Assembly (NCBI RefSeq): GCF_022647885.1
Contig: NZ_JALCLM010000001.1
Location: 2,278,265 to 2,342,264 of the forward strand
Direction: 5' to 3'
Length of the DNA: 64,000 nucleotides
Origin: Bifidobacterium sp.
GTDB lineage: Bacteria > Actinomycetota > Actinomycetes > Actinomycetales > Bifidobacteriaceae
The stretch's first letter is position 1. The number at the start of each line of letters is the position of its first letter. Positions 51,939 to 58,873 of this stretch are shown one piece after another. The notes under the pieces were generated by a model. The model worked only from the letters and a program-made list of their open reading frames with translations. It ran no database searches and had not been told where the DNA came from. Made by a program: the position numbers and the translations under genes.

Positions 51939-53603
51939 ATGCTGATGGGCTTTGCAAAAACGACTTCTCAAAAAAATCTGACGCGCGACCTGCAGCTGTT
52001 GCTGCACCCGAGATGGCTCGGACCTCGGCTGATGGGGTGGCTACTTCCTATACTCATGGCCGTTTTCGGCGGTGCTTTACGCTTTGTTCGCCTAGGATCA
52101 CCACACTCTGTAGTGTTTGACGAAACCTACTACGTCAAAGATGCATGGACCATGCTCATGACTGGCGAAGCTAGAAATTGGCCTAAAACGCTCAGCCCAG
52201 CAAATATCCCAATCGACACGTTGTTCGCTCAGGGCGACACGAATCAATGGTTAGCAAGCGCTGAATATGTTGTGCACCCTCCTATTGGCAAATGGATGAT
52301 TGCTATAGGGCTGAAACTATTCGGGGGCGCCGATAGCGCTTTTGCTTGGCGCTTTTCAACGGCACTGGTGGGCACATTGGCCATCTTGGTATTGTGTCGC
52401 GTCGCGTTACGACTGTTCCATAACCTTCCCATCGCACTCATGGCTGGATTCCTGCTATCTATAGATGGCCTAGGAATTACCATGAGTCGCACATCACTGC
52501 TCGACAACTTCATCATGATTTTTGTCCTCTGTGCCTTTGCATGCTTGCTCGCACATAGGGATAGAAGTGTGGAGAAATTACAAGCAGCTTATCTGGTTGA
52601 CTCACAGAAACGCAGCGCAAGATTCATACCTGTAGCCCACCGTTGGGGAAAAGATAAACACCACACTCGTTTCGTTCTCAATGAAACCGGACCAGTCATA
52701 TTTTTCTCATGGTGGCGTGTTGTAGCAGCGGTGTTTCTGGGTCTCGCCACTGGAACCAAGTGGTCCGGAATATATTTCTTTGCCGCCTTCGCTGTGCTCA
52801 CGGTTATGTGGGATGCCTGGGAACGACGACAGGCAGGTTATCGTTCATGGTTCTTGAGCGGTATTTGGAAAGATGGCCTATTCACCGGATTGATGATGTT
52901 GCCAATCTGGGCTGGGACATACTTAGCTTCTTGGACCAGTTGGTTTATGCACTCTGACAGCTATATGCACAACTGGGCAGCAGAAAACCCTAGTGAAGGC
53001 ATTACCTGGTTACCTGAATCTTTGCGTTCCTTCGTTGAATACCACAGGCAGATGTGGGACTTCCACACCACACTGGAAACACCCCACAGTTATATGGCAA
53101 ACCCCCTCACATGGCCTTTGCAAACCAGACCGACAAGCTTCTACTGGGAAGAACTTAACAATCATCCTGGCTTGTGTTCGATTGCCCAAAATTCAAAATG
53201 CATTAGCGCTATCACTTCATTGGGGAATCCCCTGTTGTGGTGGCTCGGATCAGCTTGTGTACTCATCGGCATAGTCGTTGCTGCAATAATCCGACAAGGC
53301 GATTGGCGAATCTGGGCAGTTCTCATAGGATTCATCGGCGGCTGGCTTCCGTGGGCACAATACCTGCATCGCACCACTTTCACCTTCTACTCGATCGTGA
53401 TTTTGCCTTGGATCGTATTAGCCATCTGCTACATGGCCGATTGGCTAAGGCAGAATGTGAAAACATCCACCTACCATGGCGTTGTTTGGGGCACTTTGGG
53501 GATTCTTGCTGTGGTGTCGCTCTTCTTCTATCCAATATGGACCGCAATGCCCGTACCTTATGAGTTCTGGCTGGTGCATATGTGGTTTCCTAGCTGGATT
53601 TAG
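51939..53603 (+). CDS. pmt: Pmt-type protein O-mannosyltransferase
   Basis: Polyprenyl-phosphate-mannose-protein mannosyltransferase (GT39/PMT family), membrane enzyme of ~555 residues with about ten helices. The first external loop has the catalytic acidic pair in FDETYYVKDAW, and an SLLDNFIMIF segment follows. EYHRQMWDFHTTLETPHSYMANPLTWPLQTRPTSFYW is the actinobacterial PMT signature. In actinobacteria it glycosylates secreted proteins after Sec export. There are three in-frame start codons within ten bases and no clear Shine-Dalgarno, so the exact start is uncertain (possibly leaderless). The last codons (MWFPSWI) and the stop are repeated 121 bases downstream, and an inverted copy forms a hairpin over the stop. 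Confidence 0.9.
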   Translation: MLMGFAKTTSQKNLTRDLQLLLHPRWLGPRLMGWLLPILMAVFGGALRFVRLGSPHSVVFDETYYVKDAWTMLMTGEARNWPKTLSPANIPIDTLFAQGDTNQWLASAEYVVHPPIGKWMIAIGLKLFGGADSAFAWRFSTALVGTLAILVLCRVALRLFHNLPIALMAGFLLSIDGLGITMSRTSLLDNFIMIFVLCAFACLLAHRDRSVEKLQAAYLVDSQKRSARFIPVAHRWGKDKHHTRFVLNETGPVIFFSWWRVVAAVFLGLATGTKWSGIYFFAAFAVLTVMWDAWERRQAGYRSWFLSGIWKDGLFTGLMMLPIWAGTYLASWTSWFMHSDSYMHNWAAENPSEGITWLPESLRSFVEYHRQMWDFHTTLETPHSYMANPLTWPLQTRPTSFYWEELNNHPGLCSIAQNSKCISAITSLGNPLLWWLGSACVLIGIVVAAIIRQGDWRIWAVLIGFIGGWLPWAQYLHRTTFTFYSIVILPWIVLAICYMADWLRQNVKTSTYHGVVWGTLGILAVVSLFFYPIWTAMPVPYEFWLVHMWFPSWI

Positions 53604-53628
53604 ACCAGCTAGGAAACCACATATGCAC
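53574..53628. repeat. 24-bp perfect inverted repeat over the pmt stop codon
   Basis: Arms 53574-53597 (last codons of pmt) and 53605-53628 are perfect inverted copies. The 7-base loop contains the TAG stop. It may terminate transcription, but the second arm is a precise copy of coding sequence, which suggests an origin by duplication. Confidence 0.85.
53579..53604 (+). repeat. pmt 3'-end direct repeat, in-gene copy
   Basis: 26 bases repeated at 53700-53725 with one change (a third codon position, AGC to AGT). It covers the codons for MWFPSWI and the TAG stop. Confidence 0.85.
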
Positions 53629-53699
53629 CCTCGCGTCCTTTGCAGGCGCTCACCGAGCCTATCCAAAGCGCACCGCGCTTTGGATTTAACGGCTCAGCT
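53629..53699. repeat. 71-nt structured element, pmt copy
   Basis: Colinear with 36930-37000: CCTCGCGT end, a bulged small stem, an 11-bp stem with ACC loop (53661-53671, 53675-53685), and the TTAACGGCTCAGCT end. It lies between the inverted and the direct copy of the pmt 3' end. Four of eleven stem base pairs differ from the gnd copy, each with a compensating change. Confidence 0.75.
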
Positions 53700-53725
53700 T
53701 ATGTGGTTTCCTAGTTGGATTTAGA
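53700..53725 (+). repeat. pmt 3'-end direct repeat, downstream copy
   Basis: Encodes MWFPSWI and TAG again, directly after the 71-nt element. A small hairpin ATGCAC/GTGCAT (53735-53749) follows. Confidence 0.85.
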
Positions 53726-53770
53726 GACTTAACTATGCACATAGTGCATCACCGTCGAAGTTTGTTTCGT

Positions 53771-53879
53771 TTGTGTAGGGATTTATTGCAAGAAGCTCGA
53801 ATAGAGCGCAGAACAAGTACCGTCATTCCGCCATTTCTGAGCAATATACGTTGGTTTATACTTTGGAATCCCTACACAA
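53771..53879. repeat. Terminal-inverted-repeat element, copy C (109 bp)
   Basis: Perfect 13-bp terminal inverted repeats TTGTGTAGGGATT / AATCCCTACACAA, with CGT ahead as in copy B. ATTCCGCCATTTC starts at element position 55, the same place as in copy B read in the gnd direction. 45 bases downstream of the duplicated pmt end. Confidence 0.82.
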
Positions 53880-53995
53880 CTGCTATTCAACGGACATTAG
53901 TGCGCACTTGACAGAAGAAACCATAGATTAACTGGTATTGTGGCTGTGCTGTAGGAGCGCAATACCGAATATGTTTTGTATGATGGGATGTTCAC

Positions 53996-54718
53996 ATGGG
54001 GTTTATCAACTGGCTGCTCGAATTGCTCAAGGACCCTCGGAGCGCAATTGCCGGATGGATATCATTAGGTTTAGTACCTGCGTATACGTTTATTTTCCTA
54101 ATAATTTTCATTGAAACCGGCGTAGTGTTCATGCCTTTCCTGCCCGGGGATTCGTTACTCTTCGCTGCGGGAGTTTTCGCGCATGATCCCAAGAGTGGAT
54201 TAGAACTCTCTGTATTGCTGCCAGTAGTCTGGCTAGCTCCCGTTATCGGTGACCAATGCAATTATTTCATCGGACACTTCTTTGGACGACGTATCATACA
54301 GTCTGGCAAAGTTAAAGCCATGACTCCTGAACGTATAGCCAAAACGGAGAGAATGATTGAGAAATGGGGTCCTATAGCTGTATTCCTGGGGCGTTTCTTC
54401 CCATTCATTCGTACCTTTATGCCTTTCATCTCAGGTATCTCCGGCATGCGTTGGGCACGATTCACACCATTCAGTGTTCTTGGCGGAGTGATTTGGTCAA
54501 CCTTGTTCACACTCTTAGGATTCTTCTTCGGCGGTATTCCAGTGGTACAAAAGCACTTCGAAGTAGTTATCATCCTTATCTTGGCTGTGTCACTACTGCC
54601 AACCATAATCGGGCTGCTCAAGGCCAAGTTTGGGCATAAGAAGACATCTGGAGAAACTCTAACCGCTGACGAGACCAATGCCATCGCTACTGCAGATGAT
54701 GACACTAAGAAGAACTGA
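53996..54718 (+). CDS. DedA-family membrane protein
   Basis: DedA/VTT-domain integral membrane protein, 240 residues. Motifs: FIETGVVFMPFLPGDSLLFAAG, GDQCNYFIGHFFGRRI and FLGRFFPFIRTFMPFISGISGM (the family's FxGRFxPxxR). Members act in undecaprenyl-phosphate or phospholipid flipping and membrane homeostasis. The C-terminal ~30 residues are charged. The start lacks a strong RBS (GATGGGATG). It is the last backbone gene before the tRNA-Ala and the integrated element. Confidence 0.9.
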   Translation: MGFINWLLELLKDPRSAIAGWISLGLVPAYTFIFLIIFIETGVVFMPFLPGDSLLFAAGVFAHDPKSGLELSVLLPVVWLAPVIGDQCNYFIGHFFGRRIIQSGKVKAMTPERIAKTERMIEKWGPIAVFLGRFFPFIRTFMPFISGISGMRWARFTPFSVLGGVIWSTLFTLLGFFFGGIPVVQKHFEVVIILILAVSLLPTIIGLLKAKFGHKKTSGETLTADETNAIATADDDTKKN

Positions 54719-54804
54719 GATATGCCACTGACGCGAATTGCGAATGGGCACCCTCTGCGCTAAAGTGGCATCCGTTGTCCTGCCGAGCAAGACAACACCC
54801 AATC

Positions 54805-54877
54805 GGGGCTATAGCTCAGTTGGTAGAGCGCTTCGTTCGCATCGAAGAGGTCGGGAGTTCGACTCTCCCTAGCTCCA
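54805..54877 (+). tRNA. tRNA-Ala (anticodon CGC)
   Basis: Acceptor GGGGCTA/TAGCTCC (one G-T pair), D-loop AGCTCAGTTGGTAGAGC, anticodon stem CTTCG/CGAAG around TTCGCAT with anticodon CGC, T-arm GGGAGTTCGACTCTCCC, discriminator A; CCA not encoded. The integrase gene begins 190 bases downstream, so the tRNA 3' part is the likely attachment site of the element. Confidence 0.96.
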
Positions 54878-54889
54878 CGGTTATCAAAG

Positions 54890-54917
54890 GGCCGGTCCGT
54901 CGTGACCGGCCTTTTTT
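54890..54917 (+). terminator. Terminator after tRNA-Ala
   Basis: 8-bp stem GGCCGGTC/GACCGGCC with a 6-base loop followed by TTTTTT: a classic Rho-independent terminator. Confidence 0.9.
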
Positions 54918-55068
54918 GTTGCCATTTCAGTGTTTTCCCCTTGTGCTTCCATGGTTTCCCGGTTGGTCTGTCTTGACGTGCAATGCCGTGTTTTCGCTTG
55001 CTGTTTCCTGTTTGGCGTGGTAATTCATGTGGTAAAAGCAGCATGGTTCACGGGTGCAGGAGGATGTT

Positions 55069-56388
55069 ATGACTCGGAGATTCGGTACGCTTCGGCACAA
55101 GAGCAATCGGACGAGCGCGTGGATAGAGGCGAGTTATCTGACGCCCTTCTGGGCTTTTGATAAGTGGCCTGGATTGAGGGAGCGTCAGTATGCCAGCTTC
55201 GACATCGAAGACGAGGCCGGTGCACTGGTGTGGCTCAGGGACGCCAAGCTTCGTATCGACGCCCATTCATGGCAGCCTGAAAGGGAGATCCTTCGGGAAC
55301 AGCAGCGTCGCTCGTTGACCTTCGCGCAATACTTTGAACAATGGCTGGGTCTGCGGCGTACCCGGTCGGGCGACCAACTCCAGGCAGGCACGGTCTACAG
55401 GATACGCAAGGACGCGACGAACCATATCCTCCCGTTTTTCGGCAAACGCCGATTGGCCGAGATTACGAGCCGTGATGTGGATCGGTGGTGGGACGGGTTG
55501 GATCACTCGCAGCGCAGCATGTGCATCAATGCACTCAAAGTGCTCAAGAGCGTGTTGGCATCCGCCAGCAGTCCCGGACCTGATGGGGAAAGCCCCCTGA
55601 TTCCCAGGAATCCCTGCACCATCATGACACCATCACAGCGTCGCAACACCGAGACGGTGCCCGCCACGATCGCACAGGTACGCATGATCTACGAGGCCAT
55701 GCCCGAACGGTATCGCGCGGCGGTGTACATCGCCGTATTCTGCAACGGCCCTCGCATCGGCGAGATCTGCGCGCTCACCAGAAGCAGCATCGATCTGGAC
55801 CATATGGTGCTTCATATTCGTACGAGCCGCAAGACCATTGGACCGGAGCTGATCGGCAGCACCAAAACCGAGCACAGTGAACGCGATGAGAGCATACCCC
55901 CACAATTGAAACCAATGATGGAGACGCTGGTCGACCTTACCGGTCCCGAAGCTGGTGCTTTTATTTTCCCCGGTGTCACTGACAGTTCAGCCCCGTTGCA
56001 CCCCAACACGCTCAGAGGCTGGTATGACAAGGCCAGAATCCAGGCAGGGCGCAAGGATCTTCGTTTCCATGATTTGCGTCATACGGCGTTGACGTTGCTG
56101 GCCCAGCAGGGTGCAACGGTGCGTGAGATCATGGATGCGGCCGGTCATTCGGATCCGCAGACCGCGATGCGGTATCAGCACAGTGTCCAGTCGCGGTCAA
56201 GGTACCTCGCCCGCCAGGTAGGCTCGCTCATTCCCGGTGATGATACCGTCGAGTCGCTGCGCTCCCGTATAGAGGATAATGATCAGCGCATACAGGAACT
56301 CAGAAAGCAGAACGAACAGCTGTCATCACAACTCTCCACCGCCATGATGCGGCATGAAACGGGCAAACAAGCGAAGAAGCAAGGCTGA
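55069..56388 (+). CDS. Tyrosine recombinase integrase of the integrated element
   Basis: Site-specific recombinase, 439 residues, that would integrate and excise the element at the neighbouring tRNA-Ala. It has an N-terminal arm-binding region, a SAM-like core-binding domain (~85-185: FAQYFEQWLGLRR...), and a catalytic domain with Arg229 (GPRIGEI), His334 and Arg337 (HDLRH), His360 (GHSD) and nucleophile Tyr369 (MRYQH). A coiled C-terminal tail (~400-439) follows. The ATG at 55069 follows AGGAGG; a GTG upstream is in front of that RBS. GC is clearly higher than in the backbone genes. Confidence 0.95.
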   Translation: MTRRFGTLRHKSNRTSAWIEASYLTPFWAFDKWPGLRERQYASFDIEDEAGALVWLRDAKLRIDAHSWQPEREILREQQRRSLTFAQYFEQWLGLRRTRSGDQLQAGTVYRIRKDATNHILPFFGKRRLAEITSRDVDRWWDGLDHSQRSMCINALKVLKSVLASASSPGPDGESPLIPRNPCTIMTPSQRRNTETVPATIAQVRMIYEAMPERYRAAVYIAVFCNGPRIGEICALTRSSIDLDHMVLHIRTSRKTIGPELIGSTKTEHSERDESIPPQLKPMMETLVDLTGPEAGAFIFPGVTDSSAPLHPNTLRGWYDKARIQAGRKDLRFHDLRHTALTLLAQQGATVREIMDAAGHSDPQTAMRYQHSVQSRSRYLARQVGSLIPGDDTVESLRSRIEDNDQRIQELRKQNEQLSSQLSTAMMRHETGKQAKKQG

Positions 56389-56403
56389 TTCCTCCCCTGG
56401 CTG

Positions 56404-56889
56404 TCAGATGCCACCCGTCGATCTTCGGCTTTGGCAAAATGCCTGTTGCCGACGGTCTGTCATGGCAGGGACCATTGCGAGGTAGTTGCGGAAGTCTTCG
56501 ATGACTTGCACGGTGACGTCCAGTTCGCAGGCGATGGCGTAGGTGTCGCCGTCGTATTCGTTCTCGGCGAGGGCGTATTCGCACGGCCGTATGAGCTTGG
56601 ATGCGGTTTCCATGCGGGTGTGCCGCTCGATCTTCGAGCCCAGGGTTCCCGAACAGGTTTCATCGGCGTGCTCCCAGTGCACGAGTTCGTGTGCCAGGGT
56701 GCAGCGTTGCTGGGCGCTGATGAGCCGCTGGTCTATGAGGATGAGCTTCGTTGCTTCATCGTATATTCCGGTGAGATCCCCCGGAAGCAGGGTGTTGACG
56801 ACGCTCACGTCGAGGTGCTCGGTGTCGTTGATGATCTGCGTGTATGTCCGGTGCAGGAAATCGGGGAGGATGCGCCTGTTATCGTCCAT
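56404..56889 (-). CDS. ImmA/IrrE-type metalloprotease
   Basis: Zinc protease of the COG2856 type, 161 residues. The HExxH motif is His67-Glu68-x-x-His71 (LAHELVHWEH), with the third ligand in the following helix (Glu in AENEYDGD likely). In ICEBs1-like elements ImmA cleaves the XRE repressor ImmR and derepresses excision and transfer. Here the gene follows an XRE repressor with an 11-base overlap, the same arrangement. The start ATG at 56889 lies inside the end of the repressor gene. Confidence 0.88.
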   Translation of the reverse strand: MDDNRRILPDFLHRTYTQIINDTEHLDVSVVNTLLPGDLTGIYDEATKLILIDQRLISAQQRCTLAHELVHWEHADETCSGTLGSKIERHTRMETASKLIRPCEYALAENEYDGDTYAIACELDVTVQVIEDFRNYLAMVPAMTDRRQQAFCQSRRSTGGI

Positions 56890-57268
56890 CGCCGCCTGCC
56901 GCCTCAGCCCATTTGTTGGGGTCGTGCGATGCCGCGAGCCTGACGTCATGGTTGCCTATCTTGTTGAGCACGTACGCTGTCTTGTCCGCTTCGGACAGTT
57001 CGCTGGGCTGCGGCTCCCCAAGGGTGACGGGTCCGCGCTGGTCGCGTTCGATGAACGCTTCGGCGGATTGGATGAGTTCGTGGGGGTAGACGCCGAACAC
57101 TTCGGCGAGTTGGGCGAGTTGGGTGACCTTGATGTCACGCTCGTTCTTGAGGATGCGGATCAAAGTGCGTTCGGGGACGCCCGAGCGTTCCGCGAGCCGT
57201 TTGATCGTCAGCCCCGCAGCCGATCGTTCGGATGCTATGGTCTTCGCTGTAGCTTCGTTCATGTCCAT
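56879..57268 (-). CDS. XRE-family repressor of the element
   Basis: Immunity-type repressor, 129 residues. The helix-turn-helix is at ~15-70: AAGLTIKRLAERSGVPERTLIRILKNERDIKVTQLAQLAEVF. The C-terminal half (~75-129) is a short unfamiliar domain that could be the ImmA cleavage target. It is divergent from the rightward element genes; a perfect palindrome covers its start codon, which argues for autoregulation. With the downstream protease it forms an ImmR-ImmA-like switch. Confidence 0.88.
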   Translation of the reverse strand: MDMNEATAKTIASERSAAGLTIKRLAERSGVPERTLIRILKNERDIKVTQLAQLAEVFGVYPHELIQSAEAFIERDQRGPVTLGEPQPSELSEADKTAYVLNKIGNHDVRLAASHDPNKWAEAAGGDGR

Positions 57269-57275
57269 ATGGACA
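57262..57275. promoter_or_regulatory. Operator O1 for the XRE repressor
   Basis: Perfect 14-base palindrome TGTCCATATGGACA overlapping the repressor start codon (57266-57268). A related site lies 29 bases to the right. Confidence 0.55.
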
Positions 57276-57303
57276 CTCTATAACACTGAACAGTCATTAT
57301 CAA

Positions 57304-57316
57304 GTCCTATATGGGC
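57304..57316. promoter_or_regulatory. Operator O2 for the XRE repressor
   Basis: GTCCTATATGGGC matches the GTCC-ATATGG-C pattern of O1 and lies just upstream of the -35 box of the rightward promoter, so repressor binding could control both directions. Confidence 0.45.
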
Positions 57317-57326
57317 ACCTCCGATA

Positions 57327-57356
57327 TTGACATGCTGCCTGTTTGGGCATTACCAT
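57327..57356 (+). promoter_or_regulatory. Rightward promoter of the element
   Basis: TTGACA at 57327-57332 and TACCAT at 57351-57356 with an 18-base spacer. Transcription would begin about at the ATG at 57364, implying a leaderless first gene. Confidence 0.5.
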
Positions 57357-57363
57357 GTCTTTC

Positions 57364-57654
57364 ATGGACAGTTCAAGTTTCGCGACACTCGTCGCGCACC
57401 ATGTCGCGGCGGTCATCACCCGGTCGGGCGCTTCCGTGCTGCGTGCCTCGCAGCTGACGGGGATCCCTCGGGTGACTTTGATCCGTCGGCTGCGCTTCCC
57501 CTCCACGTCACCGTTCGATGTGCATGAGCTGGAGATGCTGGCGCGAGCCTTCCATGTCGACATCGAGACACTGGTGAGCCCCGACGAAGAGACGGCCACA
57601 CCGGTGCCGGACACGCATCACGGGGTTGCGGGAGAAGGGGCCGATCATGAGTAG
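57364..57654 (+). CDS. Small HTH protein of the element
   Basis: 96 residues. The central part (AAVITRSGASVLRASQLTGIPRVTLIRRLRFPSTSPFDVHELEMLARAFHVDIETLVS) reads as an XRE-like helix-turn-helix, so a Cro-like or activator role is likely. The start at 57364 is chosen because the best promoter places the transcript start there; in-frame ATG (57355) and TTG (57343) lie upstream without an RBS. It overlaps the next gene by 8 bases. First gene of the rightward regulatory/replication operon. Confidence 0.65.
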   Translation: MDSSSFATLVAHHVAAVITRSGASVLRASQLTGIPRVTLIRRLRFPSTSPFDVHELEMLARAFHVDIETLVSPDEETATPVPDTHHGVAGEGADHE

Positions 57655-57874
57655 CGGTGGCGGGTTCGTGCCGAAGTGGGTGAATCTGAGTGAGGCGTCG
57701 CTCATGCTGGGCATGGATCGTCGCCAGATCCTCAAGCTCGGCAGGGAGGGTGTGCTGCGCGTATGCCAGCCCTCACGCCAGTATCGGGTGTCCACGGACA
57801 GCATCGAGCATCTGGACGAACGGCTCGTCGAGGTGCGCAGCACCACGAGGATCCATCGCAGGCGACGCTCATGA
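57647..57874 (+). CDS. Excisionase-like MerR-type HTH protein
   Basis: 75 residues, shaped like an excisionase/helix-turn-helix domain protein: WVNLSEASLMLGMDRRQILKLGREGVLRVCQPSRQYRVSTDSIEHLDERL. The order HTH, wing, then short basic tail (RIHRRRRS) is typical of Xis or of DNA-binding proteins of mobile elements. The start at 57647 follows GAAGGGG. It overlaps both neighbours (8 bases with the gene before, ATGA with the gene after), so the three are translationally coupled. Confidence 0.75.
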   Translation: MSSGGGFVPKWVNLSEASLMLGMDRRQILKLGREGVLRVCQPSRQYRVSTDSIEHLDERLVEVRSTTRIHRRRRS

Positions 57875-58743
57875 GTCTGCGCAGCATGCTGTGGGCGTTG
57901 AACGAGGCGCCCACGGGCAAGGACGCGACCGCGAAGGTGATCCTGATCGCCTTGGGTGATTACGCCAATCCCGACGGCACCGGCGCCTACCCCAGCCTGA
58001 CGACGCTGTCCCGGATCGCCGAGGTGTCACGCCGCACGGTGCAGTACAAGCTGCGCCTGCTGGAACGGTCCGGAGCGATACGGCACGGCGACCAGCGGCT
58101 CGCCTCGTACCTGCCCGGCAATCATCGCCCCACGGTATGGGACCTGAACCTGCGAACAACGAGACACCGGGCGGAGGACACGACCGTTACGGGTGCAGAT
58201 CCTGCACCCGTGGATGTTCACAGGGATGCAGCAAGCGCTGTCCAGGGGTGCAATCACAGCCCCGTAGACATGCAACACGGTGCGCACGAACCATATAACC
58301 CGACCAATAACCCGGGTGAGAAACTTCCCCACCGTCGACGCCGACCCACGATGAGCGGAATCGGCGACTGGCGGCCTGATAGTGCGCACCACGCTCTCGC
58401 CACCACCCTTGGTCTGGACTGTGATGCGGAGTTTGCGAAATTCCGTGACCGTTGCCTCTCCTCGGCACAGGTCAGTGCCGACTGGGATGCCAGTTTCCGC
58501 AACTGGCTCAGACGCGGCCTTGAACTCAACCTCACGGTCAAGGCCCGCCACCCATCCGGCCATGCTCACACGCACACCTGGAAATGCACGCACGTGCTCG
58601 CCTTGCTGCGCAGGGACGAGGAGAACGCCACTCCCGACGGTCTCGCGGTCACCCTGGCCAAACTGTTGAACACGGGCATCACCGGCATCCAGGCACTGCA
58701 ACGGTTGGGTTTGCCGACCGACGATGACCTGTCCACGCCGTGA
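57871..58743 (+). CDS. HTH-domain protein, possible replication initiator
   Basis: 290 residues. The N-terminal winged helix (KVILIALGDYANPDGTGAYPSLTTLSRIAEVSRRTVQYKLRLLERSGAI) is the helix-turn-helix seen in phage and plasmid replication proteins. A Pro/Ala/His-rich linker (~110-165) and a C-terminal helical part with SAQVSADWDASFRNWLRRG follow, the latter resembling the C-terminus of DnaD/phage replisome organizer proteins (WxxxFxxWL). It starts in an ATGA overlap with the excisionase-like gene. A replication or relaxosome-related role is inferred. Confidence 0.65.
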   Translation: MSLRSMLWALNEAPTGKDATAKVILIALGDYANPDGTGAYPSLTTLSRIAEVSRRTVQYKLRLLERSGAIRHGDQRLASYLPGNHRPTVWDLNLRTTRHRAEDTTVTGADPAPVDVHRDAASAVQGCNHSPVDMQHGAHEPYNPTNNPGEKLPHRRRRPTMSGIGDWRPDSAHHALATTLGLDCDAEFAKFRDRCLSSAQVSADWDASFRNWLRRGLELNLTVKARHPSGHAHTHTWKCTHVLALLRRDEENATPDGLAVTLAKLLNTGITGIQALQRLGLPTDDDLSTP

Positions 58744-58840
58744 CGTGTCCGCACGCACGGCGAACACCAAGTGCGTCCCCGCTACCGCGGTTCTCTTTTG
58801 CCGGATGAACGCGATAGCAGGGGCCTGTTAGGGCAACCCA

Positions 58841-58857
58841 TAAGGGGCTGCCCCTTA
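58841..58857 (+). terminator. Hairpin before the adhesin gene
   Basis: TAAGGGG/CCCCTTA stem with loop CTG, ending 16 bases before the adhesin ATG and just ahead of its RBS. It could end the upstream operon or limit adhesin translation. Confidence 0.45.
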
Positions 58858-58873
58858 ATGATAAGGGAAGAAT

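Noticed and set aside
53476..53724. 82-codon frame ending in MWFPSWI downstream of pmt
   Set aside because: Most of it overlaps pmt in another frame. Only the duplicated last codons make its end look real, so it is treated as a product of the duplication and not as a gene.
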